Positions 6,712 through 14,453 of a stretch of DNA of 64,000 bases are shown here, piece by piece. The notes under the pieces are model-generated. The model was not told the origin of the DNA. It worked only from the letters and a program-made list of their open reading frames with translations, and ran no database searches. The translations under genes and the position numbers were made by a program. Source of the DNA: Streptomyces oceani (GTDB lineage Bacteria; Actinomycetota; Actinomycetes; Streptomycetales; Streptomycetaceae); contig NZ_LJGU01000114.1 in the NCBI RefSeq assembly GCF_001751245.1, positions 189,663 to 253,662 on the forward strand, in the 5' to 3' direction. Numbering within the stretch: the stretch's first letter is position 1; the number at the start of each line of letters is the position of its first letter.

Positions 6712-7997
6712 GTGCTGCTCTCTCCTCCCTCCTGGAGCGGTGGTTTCTCCAGGAGCAGTTGCCGGACGTCGAGGTAGCCGGAGCGGAAGCCGGCTTCCGA
6801 GTAGCCGAGATAGAAGGTCCACATCCGTTGGAAGGTCTCGTCGAAGCCGAGCCGTCGAACGTGTCTGGTCCGGGCGGTGAAGCGTTCCCGCCACAGTCGG
6901 AGGGTCTCCGCGTAGTGCGGTCCGAAGCCGTCCGAACGCGTCAGTCGCAGGCTGGTCCGCTCCGCGCTGATCCGGGCCACCGCCTCCTCGGAGGGCAGCA
7001 TGCCGCCGGGGAAGACGTACTTCTGAATCCAGGTGTACGTGTCCCGGGTGGCCAGCATCCGGTCGTGCGGCATCGTGATCGCCTGCAGCGCGACCCGACC
7101 GTCGGGGGCGAGCCGCCGGTCCAGCACTCGGAGGAACTCCGGCCAGAACTCCGCGCCGACCGCCTCGATCATCTCGACGCTCACGATGGCGTCGTAGTGT
7201 CCCGTCACCTCCCGGTAGTCCCGCAGTAGTACGTCCACCCGGCCGGGCGGATCCGCCTCCGCCACACGGCGCTGGGCGTACCGACGCTGTTCCTCGGAGA
7301 GTGTGATCGTGACGACCTCGGCGCCGCGTTCCGCCGCGCGCAGCGCCAACTCGCCCCAGCCGGTGCCGATCTCCAGCAGTCTGCTGCCGGGGCCCACCCC
7401 GGCCAGGTCCAACAGGCGATCGACCTTGCGCTGTTGCGCCGCCCACAGGTGTGACGGGTTCGCCGGCAGGGTGCGGAACACCGCGGCGGAGTACGACATG
7501 CCGGGGTCGAGGAAGCTCGCGAACAGGTCGTTGGACAGGTCGTAGTGCCGGTGGATGTTGTCCCGCGCGCCCCGGGTGGTGTTGCGCTGGGCGGCGGGCC
7601 GCCGGCGTACGTACATCCCGCGCAGCCGCTGTAGGGGCTGCGGCACGAGCGTACGCACCTCGGCCGCCAGCACGGTCAGCACCGCGACCAGGTCGGGCGC
7701 CTCCCACTCGCCCGCCTGGTACGACTCGCCGAAGCCGATCAGGCCGTCCACGGCGATCCGTCGGTGGAAGGCGACCGGGTCGCGGAGTTCCAGCCGTGGC
7801 CCGCCCCGCCCCCAGGTCCGGCCGTCGGGCAGCGTCACGCACAGCGGCAGCCGGGCCACGGCGCGCCGTACGAACGACTGGGCGAGTGCCGCCCGAGCGC
7901 GGCCACAGCGCGGGACCTCGGCGACGTCGGGCCAGCGCTCCGGATCCGGCCGCCGGGTGCCAGATCCCGGCGGGGCGCCGGGCGCGGAAGCGGTCAC
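6708..7997 (-). CDS. Cyclopropane-fatty-acyl-phospholipid synthase-like methyltransferase (copy 2, UfaA1-like)
   Basis: This 429-residue paralogue of the next gene starts at GTG 7997 behind GGAGG and overlaps the DUF1365 stop. Motifs: HRHYDLSNDLFASFLD, MSYSAAVF, SAM-binding LLEIGTGWGELALRAA, VSVEMIEAVG and the FPGGMLPS loop with WIQKYVF, all typical of the UfaA1-type branch (Mycobacterium Rv0447c). It lacks the C-terminal repeats of copy 1 and has a different SAM loop (EIGTGWG against DVGCGWG), so the two copies probably differ in substrate or position specificity rather than being redundant. Likely cytosolic and membrane-associated, acting on phospholipid acyl chains. Confidence 0.88.
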   Translation of the reverse strand: MTASAPGAPPGSGTRRPDPERWPDVAEVPRCGRARAALAQSFVRRAVARLPLCVTLPDGRTWGRGGPRLELRDPVAFHRRIAVDGLIGFGESYQAGEWEAPDLVAVLTVLAAEVRTLVPQPLQRLRGMYVRRRPAAQRNTTRGARDNIHRHYDLSNDLFASFLDPGMSYSAAVFRTLPANPSHLWAAQQRKVDRLLDLAGVGPGSRLLEIGTGWGELALRAAERGAEVVTITLSEEQRRYAQRRVAEADPPGRVDVLLRDYREVTGHYDAIVSVEMIEAVGAEFWPEFLRVLDRRLAPDGRVALQAITMPHDRMLATRDTYTWIQKYVFPGGMLPSEEAVARISAERTSLRLTRSDGFGPHYAETLRLWRERFTARTRHVRRLGFDETFQRMWTFYLGYSEAGFRSGYLDVRQLLLEKPPLQEGGESST

Positions 7998-8788
7998 TGC
8001 GGGACCTCCTGAGCTTGCCGAGGGGCTTTCCGGGTGCCTCTCCACGGGCGGGGCTGTACGGGCAGCCCGCGCAGGTACAGCCGTACGCCGTGCCAGCGGA
8101 TACCCGCGGACACCGCCACCGTCGACCACCCGTGCCGGGCGACGGCCCGGCACAGGCCGCGGACCGTGGCCGGCCGCCGAGAGCCTCGCACCGTCGCGGT
8201 GAGTGCCGGCCGGCCCTGCCGCTCCAGCCGTACGGTCAACGCCAGCCTCGCGCCGGGTGCCGGCAACCGCATCACGTAGTGGCCGTCCACCGGGAAGAAC
8301 GGCGAGACGTAGAACTCCTTGGCGGCGCGCGCCGCATCCGTGTCGTCCGGGTGCAGCAGATAGCAGTGCCGCTGGCCGTAGGTGTTGTGCACCTCGGCGA
8401 CCACGCAGTGCGGGGTGCCGTCGGCGTGGTGGCACCAGAAGACGGTGAGCGGGTTGAAGACGTGGCCGGCCACCCGGGCGTGCGCGAGCATCAGCACCGG
8501 GCCGTCGGGCGGCGGTTCGCCCCGCGCGGTCAGGAACCGGTCCAGTCCGGCGCGGATGTCCGGGGCGGTGCCGTCGAAGTGGTCCCGGGCGTCGAATCGG
8601 GCCAGCCAGCGCAGTGGCCGGGGCAGCCGCGGCGGCCGTGCCGGATCGACCAGCCAGAGGTACGTACGACTCCGGAAGGCGTAGCGTACGGGCCCGGCGC
8701 GCCGGTGGGTGAGGGTGCAGTGGTAGAGGGCGGGGGTCGGCGCCACCCGTGCCACCCGCGCGGCGGCGCCCGGTCGGTGGCCGGTCAC
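7994..8788 (-). CDS. DUF1365 family protein
   Basis: The 264-residue product starts at GTG 8788, overlapping the flavoprotein stop by 4 nt. It shows the family landmarks ALYHCTLTHRR, YLWLVD, HVFNPLTVFWCH, HNTYGQRHCYLL and KEFYVSPFFPVDGHY. DUF1365 proteins almost always sit between an FAD amine-oxidase-like gene and a CFA synthase gene, as here and in mycobacteria (Rv0448c). The biochemical role is unproven; a function in lipid modification together with the flavoprotein is the usual inference. It has no signal peptide and is probably cytosolic. Confidence 0.88.
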   Translation of the reverse strand: MTGHRPGAAARVARVAPTPALYHCTLTHRRAGPVRYAFRSRTYLWLVDPARPPRLPRPLRWLARFDARDHFDGTAPDIRAGLDRFLTARGEPPPDGPVLMLAHARVAGHVFNPLTVFWCHHADGTPHCVVAEVHNTYGQRHCYLLHPDDTDAARAAKEFYVSPFFPVDGHYVMRLPAPGARLALTVRLERQGRPALTATVRGSRRPATVRGLCRAVARHGWSTVAVSAGIRWHGVRLYLRGLPVQPRPWRGTRKAPRQAQEVPQ

Positions 8789-10068
8789 CAGTGGACTCCG
8801 AGAGCGCGGGCGGCGTGTACGCCTGAGCGGCAGCCGTCCTCGTGGAAGCCCCAGCCGTGGTAGGCGCCGGCGAAGGCGAGGACCGGACTGTTGAGGGCCG
8901 GGAGTTCCCGCTGGGCGCGCACCGACTCCGGGGTGTAGACCGGGTGTTCGTAGACCATACGGGCCAGCACCTGGTCCCGTCGTACGCGAGGGGTCCCGCC
9001 GAGGGTGACGTAATGCCGCTCGGGCGCGTCCGGTCCCTGGAGCCTGCGCATGTCGTAACTCACCTGGACCGGGCCGGCCGAGGGACGACAGTCGGGCAAC
9101 AGGTAGTTCCAGGCGGCCCGTGCCGCGGCTCGGCGGGGCAGTAGCGAGTCGTCGGTGTGCAGCAGGGTCTCGTTGCGGGAGTAGTGGAACGCGCCCAGCA
9201 CCCGGCGCTCCGCCTCGCTGGGCTCGGCCAGCAGCCGGAGTGCCTGGTCGGGGTGCACGGCGAGCACCACGGAGTCGTACGAGCGGGTCGTGCCGTCCGC
9301 GGTGACGATCGCCGCGCCGTGCGGCCGGCGGAGCACCGCCCGGATCGGGTCGCCGGTGTGAACGACGGGCAGTTGCTTGCCGATCCGCTCGACGTAGCTG
9401 CGCGAGCCGCCGCGTACGGTGCGCCAGGTCGGGGAGCCGCGGACGCCGAGCATGCCGTGGTGCGCGAGGAACTGGAAGAGGTAGCGGGCCGGGTAGCGCA
9501 GCGCCGTACCGGGCGCGCAGGACCACACGGCGGAGACCAGCGGTATCGCGAAGTGTGCCGTGAAGTAGCGCGAGAACCTGCCGGCGGAGAGGAAGTCGCC
9601 GAGGGTGCGCAGCACGCCGTCGGCCGGGTCCGCCGGCTCGGTCTCGAGCAGCCTGCGGGCTTGCCGGTGGAAGGCGGGCACCTCGGTGAGCATCCGCAGG
9701 TAGTCGCCGGTGACGGCGTTGCGGGGCCGGGCGAACAGTCCCCGCGGGCCGCGCGCGCCCGCGTACTCCAGCCCGCAGCCCTCGCAGCGTACGGACATGC
9801 TCATCTCCGACTCCCGGGTCGGTACGCGCAGTTCCGTCAGCAGCCGGCACAACAGCGGGTAGGTGCGGGCGTTGTGCACGATGAAGCCGGAGTCGACCTG
9901 GTGCACGAGGCCGTGCGGGGACATCAACTCGTGCGTGTGCGCGTGTCCTCCGAGTCGGTCGTCCGCTTCGTACAGCGTCACCTCGTGCGCCCGCCGCAGT
10001 ACGTAGGCCGCGGTCAGGCCCGCTATCCCGCTGCCCACCACGGCGGTGCTGTGCTGTCCCTCGGGCAT
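8785..10068 (-). CDS. FAD-dependent amine-oxidase-like oxidoreductase
   Basis: First gene of the minus-strand operon: ATG 10068 has GGGAGG just upstream and lies about 40 nt from the candidate promoter at 10113-10140. The 427-residue flavoprotein has an N-terminal Rossmann dinucleotide site VVGSGIAGLTAAY (GxGxxG at 12-17) and the YEADDRLGGHAHTH element of the NAD(P)/FAD amine-oxidase group; AFAGAYHGWGFHEDG at the end is the usual C-terminal FAD contact. The mycobacterial equivalent is Rv0449c. Likely oxidises or desaturates a lipid intermediate ahead of the CFA-type enzymes, but no substrate is established. Confidence 0.88.
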   Translation of the reverse strand: MPEGQHSTAVVGSGIAGLTAAYVLRRAHEVTLYEADDRLGGHAHTHELMSPHGLVHQVDSGFIVHNARTYPLLCRLLTELRVPTRESEMSMSVRCEGCGLEYAGARGPRGLFARPRNAVTGDYLRMLTEVPAFHRQARRLLETEPADPADGVLRTLGDFLSAGRFSRYFTAHFAIPLVSAVWSCAPGTALRYPARYLFQFLAHHGMLGVRGSPTWRTVRGGSRSYVERIGKQLPVVHTGDPIRAVLRRPHGAAIVTADGTTRSYDSVVLAVHPDQALRLLAEPSEAERRVLGAFHYSRNETLLHTDDSLLPRRAAARAAWNYLLPDCRPSAGPVQVSYDMRRLQGPDAPERHYVTLGGTPRVRRDQVLARMVYEHPVYTPESVRAQRELPALNSPVLAFAGAYHGWGFHEDGCRSGVHAARALGVHW

Positions 10069-10112
10069 ACGCCTCCCTTCGGTAGGGCCGAAGAACCCGG
10101 CCCGTGTCGGGG

Positions 10113-10140
10113 GTTCGGCGCCACGGGCGTCCCGGATTGC
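10113..10140 (-). promoter_or_regulatory. Candidate SigK-type promoter of the lipid operon
   Basis: On the minus strand GCAATCC (10140-10134), 16 bp, then CGAAC (10117-10113). A start site about 38 nt before ATG 10068 would result. It shares the CAATCC-N16-CGAA pattern with the sigma-gene and molybdoenzyme promoters. Confidence 0.5.
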
Positions 10141-10185
10141 CGACCGACGCCATAGCGGGCTGATTTCACTCTTTCGCGTGACGGA

Positions 10186-10214
10186 CCAATCCGCGCCGGT
10201 GTGCGCCGCCGAAT
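10186..10214 (+). promoter_or_regulatory. Candidate SigK-type promoter of the molybdoenzyme gene
   Basis: CCAATCC (10186-10192), 17 bp, CGAAT (10210-10214). It is divergent from the 10113-10140 element with 45 bp between them. Its position argues that translation starts at ATG 10255 rather than at the GTG 10201 or ATG 10213, which would lie at or before the transcription start. Confidence 0.5.
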
Positions 10215-10254
10215 GCCGGATGTGCGAGCGGAACGAGCAAGGACGACAACGGCG

Positions 10255-11952
10255 ATGCCCTCTCGGGCCGGCCGCCTCCTGCGGCTGACCCTGGGCGGGT
10301 TCAGCGGAGTACTCGCCGGAGGCTGCGCGCTGGGCGTGGCGGAGCTGGCGGCGGCGTTCGTGGGTGAGCAGGCGGGACCTGTCACGGCGGTCGGCGGCGC
10401 GGTGATCGACCGTACGCCGACGCCGGTGAAGGTGTGGGCGGTCCAGACCTTCGGTACCGACGACAAGCTCGTGCTGCGACTCGGCATCCTGCTGACGCTG
10501 ACGCTGTTCGCGCTGGCGCTGGGCATGACCGCGCTGCGCCACCGGCGGGTGGGAGCGGCCGGTGTGCTGGTCTTCGGGCTGATCGGAGCCGGAGCGGCGG
10601 CGAGCCGGCCGATGGCCCGGTGGATCGACGTGCTGCCCTCGCTGGGCGCCGCGGCGCTCGGGGCCATTGTGTTGTACGTCCTGACCGGCCAACTCACCAG
10701 TGGCGGGCGGCACCTGGGAGCCGGAGCCGAAGCGCTGACGGAAGGTCCGGCGGGACCGGCGTCGTCGGCTGCGGCCGAGGACGAGTCGGGCGCCGTCGGC
10801 ACGCAACCGACCGCGGCCGGAACGGAGTCGACGGCCGGGACACCGCCGTACGGTGCCGCGGGCTCGTTCGACCGACGCGGTTTCGTGCTGACCGCCGGCG
10901 CGGTCGGGGTGGCCTCCGCCGCTTCCGGATGGTTCGGCCGTCGACTGGACCTCACCAGCGCCGACGCCGTCGCCGCCCGCGAGGCGGTGACCCTTCCCGC
11001 GCCCGGCTCCCGCGCGGCACCGGTCCCGTCCGGTGTGCATCCGAGGGTGCGTGGACTGAGCCCGTTCTTCACCGCCAACCGGGACTTCTACCGGGTGGAC
11101 ACCGCCCTGGCGGTCCCGAAGGTGGACCCGGACGGGTGGCGCCTGCGCCTGCACGGCAAGGGCGTGTCCGAGCCGCGCACGTTCGGCTTCCGCGAGTTGC
11201 TCGAACGGGACCTGATCGAGCGCGACATCACCCTGACCTGCGTCTCGAACGAGGTCGGCGGGGAGTACGTGTCCACCGCGCGCTGGCTCGGCGTACCGCT
11301 CGGCCCGCTGCTGCGTGCGGCGGGCGTCCGGCCGCCGTCCGAGGGCGGGCCCGCCGACCAGCTCGTGGCCCGCTCGGTGGACGGGATGACCCTGGGCAGC
11401 CCCGTCGAGGTGGTGCTGGACGGCCGTGACGCGATGCTCGCCGTGGGCATGAACGGGCAACCGCTGCCCTTCCGGCACGGCTTCCCGGTACGGATGCTGG
11501 TGCCGGGGCTGTACGGCTACGTCTCGGCCTGCAAGTGGCTCCAGGAACTGGAGCTGACCACCTTCCGGGACTACGACACCTACTGGACGAAGCGGGACTG
11601 GGCGGCCCGGGCACCCGTGAAGACCCAGTCCCGCATCGACACGCCCAAGCCCTTCGACAATCCCAAGGCCGGCACGGTGCCGGTCGCCGGTGTGGCCTGG
11701 GCCCAGCACACCGGGATCGAACGGGTGGAGGTGCGGGTCGACGACGGGGCGTGGCAACGGGCCGAACTCGCCCCGGTACCCAGCCAGGACACCTGGCGTC
11801 AGTGGGTCTGGCAGTGGCCCGCGACGCCCGGCTCCCACACGCTCCAGGTCCGGGCGACGGACCGGGATGGAAACACCCAGACGGCGCGTCGGGCCGGGAC
11901 CGTGCCGGACGGCGCCACCGGACGCCATCAGGTGGTGGTCGACGTGCGGTGA
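10255..11952 (+). CDS. Membrane-anchored molybdopterin-dependent oxidoreductase (sulfite oxidase family)
   Basis: The 565-residue product begins with four membrane segments (about residues 10-160), a low-complexity linker, an internal twin-arginine-like stretch (FDRRGFVLTAGAVG) and then the sulfite-oxidase fold: the molybdenum-cofactor domain with the ligand Cys329 in ITLTCVSNEVGG and a C-terminal dimerisation domain (VEVRVDDGAWQ, WRQWVWQW). The catalytic part should face outside the membrane; electron acceptor and substrate are unknown. The start at 10255 follows AAGGA and the candidate sigma promoter. Mycobacteria have a similar four-helix SO-family protein linked by some authors to the SigK regulon. 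The fasciclin gene lies 70 bp downstream. Confidence 0.85.
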   Translation: MPSRAGRLLRLTLGGFSGVLAGGCALGVAELAAAFVGEQAGPVTAVGGAVIDRTPTPVKVWAVQTFGTDDKLVLRLGILLTLTLFALALGMTALRHRRVGAAGVLVFGLIGAGAAASRPMARWIDVLPSLGAAALGAIVLYVLTGQLTSGGRHLGAGAEALTEGPAGPASSAAAEDESGAVGTQPTAAGTESTAGTPPYGAAGSFDRRGFVLTAGAVGVASAASGWFGRRLDLTSADAVAAREAVTLPAPGSRAAPVPSGVHPRVRGLSPFFTANRDFYRVDTALAVPKVDPDGWRLRLHGKGVSEPRTFGFRELLERDLIERDITLTCVSNEVGGEYVSTARWLGVPLGPLLRAAGVRPPSEGGPADQLVARSVDGMTLGSPVEVVLDGRDAMLAVGMNGQPLPFRHGFPVRMLVPGLYGYVSACKWLQELELTTFRDYDTYWTKRDWAARAPVKTQSRIDTPKPFDNPKAGTVPVAGVAWAQHTGIERVEVRVDDGAWQRAELAPVPSQDTWRQWVWQWPATPGSHTLQVRATDRDGNTQTARRAGTVPDGATGRHQVVVDVR

Positions 11953-12022
11953 CCAGCGAGCGAGCGGCACGCGCTCGCGACCCCGATCCCAGAGGTATCC
12001 GTAGCAACAGAGGAGTGTCCCG

Positions 12023-12685
12023 ATGAACAAGCGTTTTCGTCGCACCACCGTGGCCGTGCTCGCCGCCGTGGTGTTGCCGGTTTCCATGTCCGCCTGCTCG
12101 GACGACGGTGACTCGTCGTCCAACGAGGGTTCGGACTCCAAGAAGTCCCAGTCAGAGAAGTCCGGTGACTCGTCGGGGTCGGAGAAGGGCGAGGACGCCC
12201 AGGCGATGGACGGGCCGTTCGGGCCCGGCTGCGCGACCGTGCCGGAGTCCGGCAAGGGCAGCTTCGACGGTATGGCGAAGGACCCGGTGGCGACCGCCGC
12301 GTCCAACAACCCCGAACTGTCCACGCTCACCGGAGCCGTCAAGAAGGCGGGCCTGGTCGACACGCTGAACAACGCGAAGGACATCACCGTGTTCGCGCCG
12401 ACCAACGCGGCGTTCGAGAAGATCCCGAAGAAGGACCTGGACGCGGTGATGAGCGACAAGAAGAAGCTCACCGACCTGCTCACGTACCACGTGGTGGGCG
12501 AGCGGCTCACACCCGAGGACCTGGAGAAGGGGTCCTACGAGACCATGCAGAAGGACAAGCTGAGCACCGCCGGTTCCGGGAAGGAGTACACGGTCAACGA
12601 CATGTCGAAGGTCGTCTGCGGCAACGTCCCGACCGCCAACGCCACGGTGTACCTCGTCGACTCGGTGCTGATGCCGGAGAAGTGA
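12023..12685 (+). CDS. Fasciclin (FAS1) domain lipoprotein, MPT83/MPT70-like
   Basis: This 220-residue lipoprotein starts at ATG 12023 behind GAGGAG. It has a signal peptide with lipobox VSMSAC (lipidated Cys25), a Ser/Asp/Lys-rich linker to about residue 60 and one FAS1 domain with the signature DITVFAPTNAAFEKIP, LLTYHVVGERL and a final YLVDSVLMP. It should be attached to the outer face of the membrane. In M. tuberculosis the FAS1 proteins MPT70 and MPT83 are the best-known SigK targets, so its place next to a SigK-like locus is telling. No separate promoter motif was found; it may be read from the molybdoenzyme promoter. Confidence 0.9.
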   Translation: MNKRFRRTTVAVLAAVVLPVSMSACSDDGDSSSNEGSDSKKSQSEKSGDSSGSEKGEDAQAMDGPFGPGCATVPESGKGSFDGMAKDPVATAASNNPELSTLTGAVKKAGLVDTLNNAKDITVFAPTNAAFEKIPKKDLDAVMSDKKKLTDLLTYHVVGERLTPEDLEKGSYETMQKDKLSTAGSGKEYTVNDMSKVVCGNVPTANATVYLVDSVLMPEK

Positions 12686-12707
12686 CGCCCTGACGACAGG
12701 GTCCAGG

Positions 12708-12747
12708 CACGCGGCTGGCGGATCGAGTAAGCGGTCGGCCAGCCGCG
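12708..12747 (+). terminator. Stem-loop terminator after the fasciclin gene
   Basis: ACGCGGCTGGC (12708-12718) pairs perfectly with GCCAGCCGCGT (12737-12747), loop 18 nt. It sits between convergent genes. A smaller CCCTG-acga-CAGGG hairpin lies just before it. Confidence 0.7.
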
Positions 12748-12816
12748 TAGCACGTTCGCGTACGGCAAGCGCCGACCCGCCGCCCCGCTGGCTGGTCGGT
12801 GTGCCGTGCTCGCGCG

Positions 12817-13122
12817 TCAGCGCACTCCGTGCCCGGCGGCGATCTCCTCGATACGGCGGGCCAGCGCGACATCGAGTTCGGTGATCCTGCCACCCACGCT
12901 GTGGGTGTTCACCGTGACGGAGAGGGTGTTGTAGCTCAGGGTCAGGTCCGAGTGGTGCCCCAGCTCCTCCTGAATCGCGGCGACATGGATGACCATGGCG
13001 GCGGCCGGCAGGTGGCCGCGGAAGGCGTAGTCCCGGGCGAGACGGCCGTCCTCGGCGCGCCAACCGGGAAGTTCGCTGAGTGCTTCGTCGGTCTGCTGTG
13101 CGGACAACGGTTCGGGGGCCAT
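12817..13122 (-). CDS. 4a-hydroxytetrahydrobiopterin dehydratase (pterin-carbinolamine dehydratase)
   Basis: The protein is 101 residues, the usual length of this single-domain family. It carries the active-site GHHSDLTLSYN (two histidines at 56-57) followed by VTVNTHSVGG and ITELDVALARRIEEI. The enzyme dehydrates 4a-hydroxytetrahydropterin to recycle pterin cofactor for aromatic amino acid hydroxylases; in many bacteria it also has a PhhB-like role without a visible hydroxylase partner, and none is encoded nearby. ATG 13122 has an AGGAGG-like site. It is transcribed convergently with the fasciclin gene. Confidence 0.92.
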   Translation of the reverse strand: MAPEPLSAQQTDEALSELPGWRAEDGRLARDYAFRGHLPAAAMVIHVAAIQEELGHHSDLTLSYNTLSVTVNTHSVGGRITELDVALARRIEEIAAGHGVR

Positions 13123-13340
13123 GCGGACCTCCTTCTACTGGACCGGCCTGGGCCGGACCGGGGGTGTGAGCGCTCGCTCGGCCACCCTGTCACGCCGGCC
13201 CCGTTTCGGCCGTGTCCCAGCGGGCAGGGCCTGGTCGGGCATGGCAGAGTGAGCGAGGTGCTCGGCGGGCTCACGCGGTGCCCGGAAGTCGACACGCCAC
13301 GGATCGGGACCCCCTGCGCCAGGAAGCGAGGCGAAGCCGA

Positions 13341-14126
13341 GTGTCGTCCGCAACGCCTCCGGTCTACGGCGCGCCGTGCTGGGTACACCTCGCGGCGCGC
13401 GATCTGGACTCCGCCCAGGACTTCTACGCGGCGACGCTCGGGTGGCGGTTCGCCACGAGCGAGTTGGGGCCGGAGTTCTCCGTCGCCATGGTCGGCGACG
13501 AGCCGGTCGCCGGGATCGGCACCATGCAGGCCACCCTCGGCATGCCGGTCGCCTGGACTCCGTACTTCCTCGTGCCCAGCGCGGACACGACGGCCGCCCG
13601 GGTCGCTGAGCGGAGCGCCACCGTGGCCGTCGGTCCGCTGACGCTCGCCACCGGGCGTGCCTCTCTCGCGTCCGATCCGGCCGGGGCGACGTTCGGCTTC
13701 TGGGAGGGTGAGCTCCCGAGCGGACGGCCCACGAGGGGCGACACGGCACCGCAGCTGGAACTGCGCACCCGGGACGCCTTCGCGATGGCGATCTTCTACG
13801 CCGAGGTCTTCGAGTGGGCCTCCGGTGACCAGCAGCGCTGCGACGTCGCCTACGAGCACGGCGCGGTGACCGTACTCGTGGGTGAACACGTCGTGGCGAC
13901 ACTGCGGGGCGGGGCGGTGGAGGCGGCTCCGGACCCACGCATCCAGCCTCGTTGGCACGTGGCGTTCCCCGTCGCCGATGTGGCGGAGACCGTGCGGGCC
14001 GCGACGTCGGCGGGGGGCAGTATCGCGACCGAGCCCGGCGACACCCCGTTCGGGCACTCCGCGGTGCTCCGCGATCCGGACGGCGGCTTCTTCACTGTGA
14101 CGCAGAACACGCAGCACACGAGTTGA
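13341..14126 (+). CDS. VOC superfamily protein, two-module
   Basis: This 261-residue protein has two vicinal-oxygen-chelate modules. The first has CWVHLAARDLDSAQDFYAATLGW; the second has LRTRDAFAMAIFYAEVFEW and ends HSAVLRDPDGGFFTVTQ. The start is GTG 13341, inferred from where similarity to the family begins. Tandem VOC proteins of this type in Streptomyces are usually called glyoxalase/bleomycin-resistance-like; many are uncharacterised or bind small hydrophobic compounds. The second module lacks a clear full set of metal ligands. It is a monocistronic gene divergent from the pterin dehydratase. Confidence 0.8.
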   Translation: MSSATPPVYGAPCWVHLAARDLDSAQDFYAATLGWRFATSELGPEFSVAMVGDEPVAGIGTMQATLGMPVAWTPYFLVPSADTTAARVAERSATVAVGPLTLATGRASLASDPAGATFGFWEGELPSGRPTRGDTAPQLELRTRDAFAMAIFYAEVFEWASGDQQRCDVAYEHGAVTVLVGEHVVATLRGGAVEAAPDPRIQPRWHVAFPVADVAETVRAATSAGGSIATEPGDTPFGHSAVLRDPDGGFFTVTQNTQHTS

Positions 14127-14453
14127 GCGTTGTCGATCACTGGCTGGCCGCGTGCCGGCGAGCGCGCGTGGCGCCCCGGCGCCCCGGGCCGATGACGCCT
14201 CCCTTTGCGGCTACCGTCCTGAGCGGTGGGAATTTCGGAACCGGTTCCCGTGGTTACGTACGGTGTAGCGGCCAACGGAGGCGTTTTATCGAACAAGCGT
14301 TCTCTTTTCGTGGGAAAGCCAGCGAGTCTACCCAACCGGGCCGGCCTGCGACGGTGTAGCCAGCACCCCTATTTCCCCTGCGGCAGTCCGCAGCCCGAAG
14401 AGTGCGGCTACACGGCTTTCACCTGCTACTCCGCAGCGGTCAGACTGTCCGCC
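14127..14453. other. Long leader of the desaturase gene
   Basis: I see no convincing gene in this 327-bp gap. It contains a perfect 12-bp palindrome GGAACCGGTTCC (14237-14248) and a LexA-box-like sequence (14289-14304). Confidence 0.5.
14289..14304. promoter_or_regulatory. LexA-box-like motif
   Basis: TCGAAC-AAGC-GTTCTC matches the actinobacterial SOS box TCGAAC-N4-GTTCGA at all but the last two bases. It lies 150 bp before the desaturase start. Confidence 0.35.

Noticed and set aside
10201..10254. Upstream starts of the molybdoenzyme
   Set aside because: GTG 10201 and ATG 10213 lie in or at the -10 element of the candidate promoter and would add a basic non-conserved stretch.
8785..12510. 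A 1,241-codon minus-strand frame extending past the FAD enzyme
   Set aside because: The N-terminal part is antisense to the molybdoenzyme and fasciclin genes; the flavoprotein starts at 10068 with a good ribosome site and Rossmann motif.
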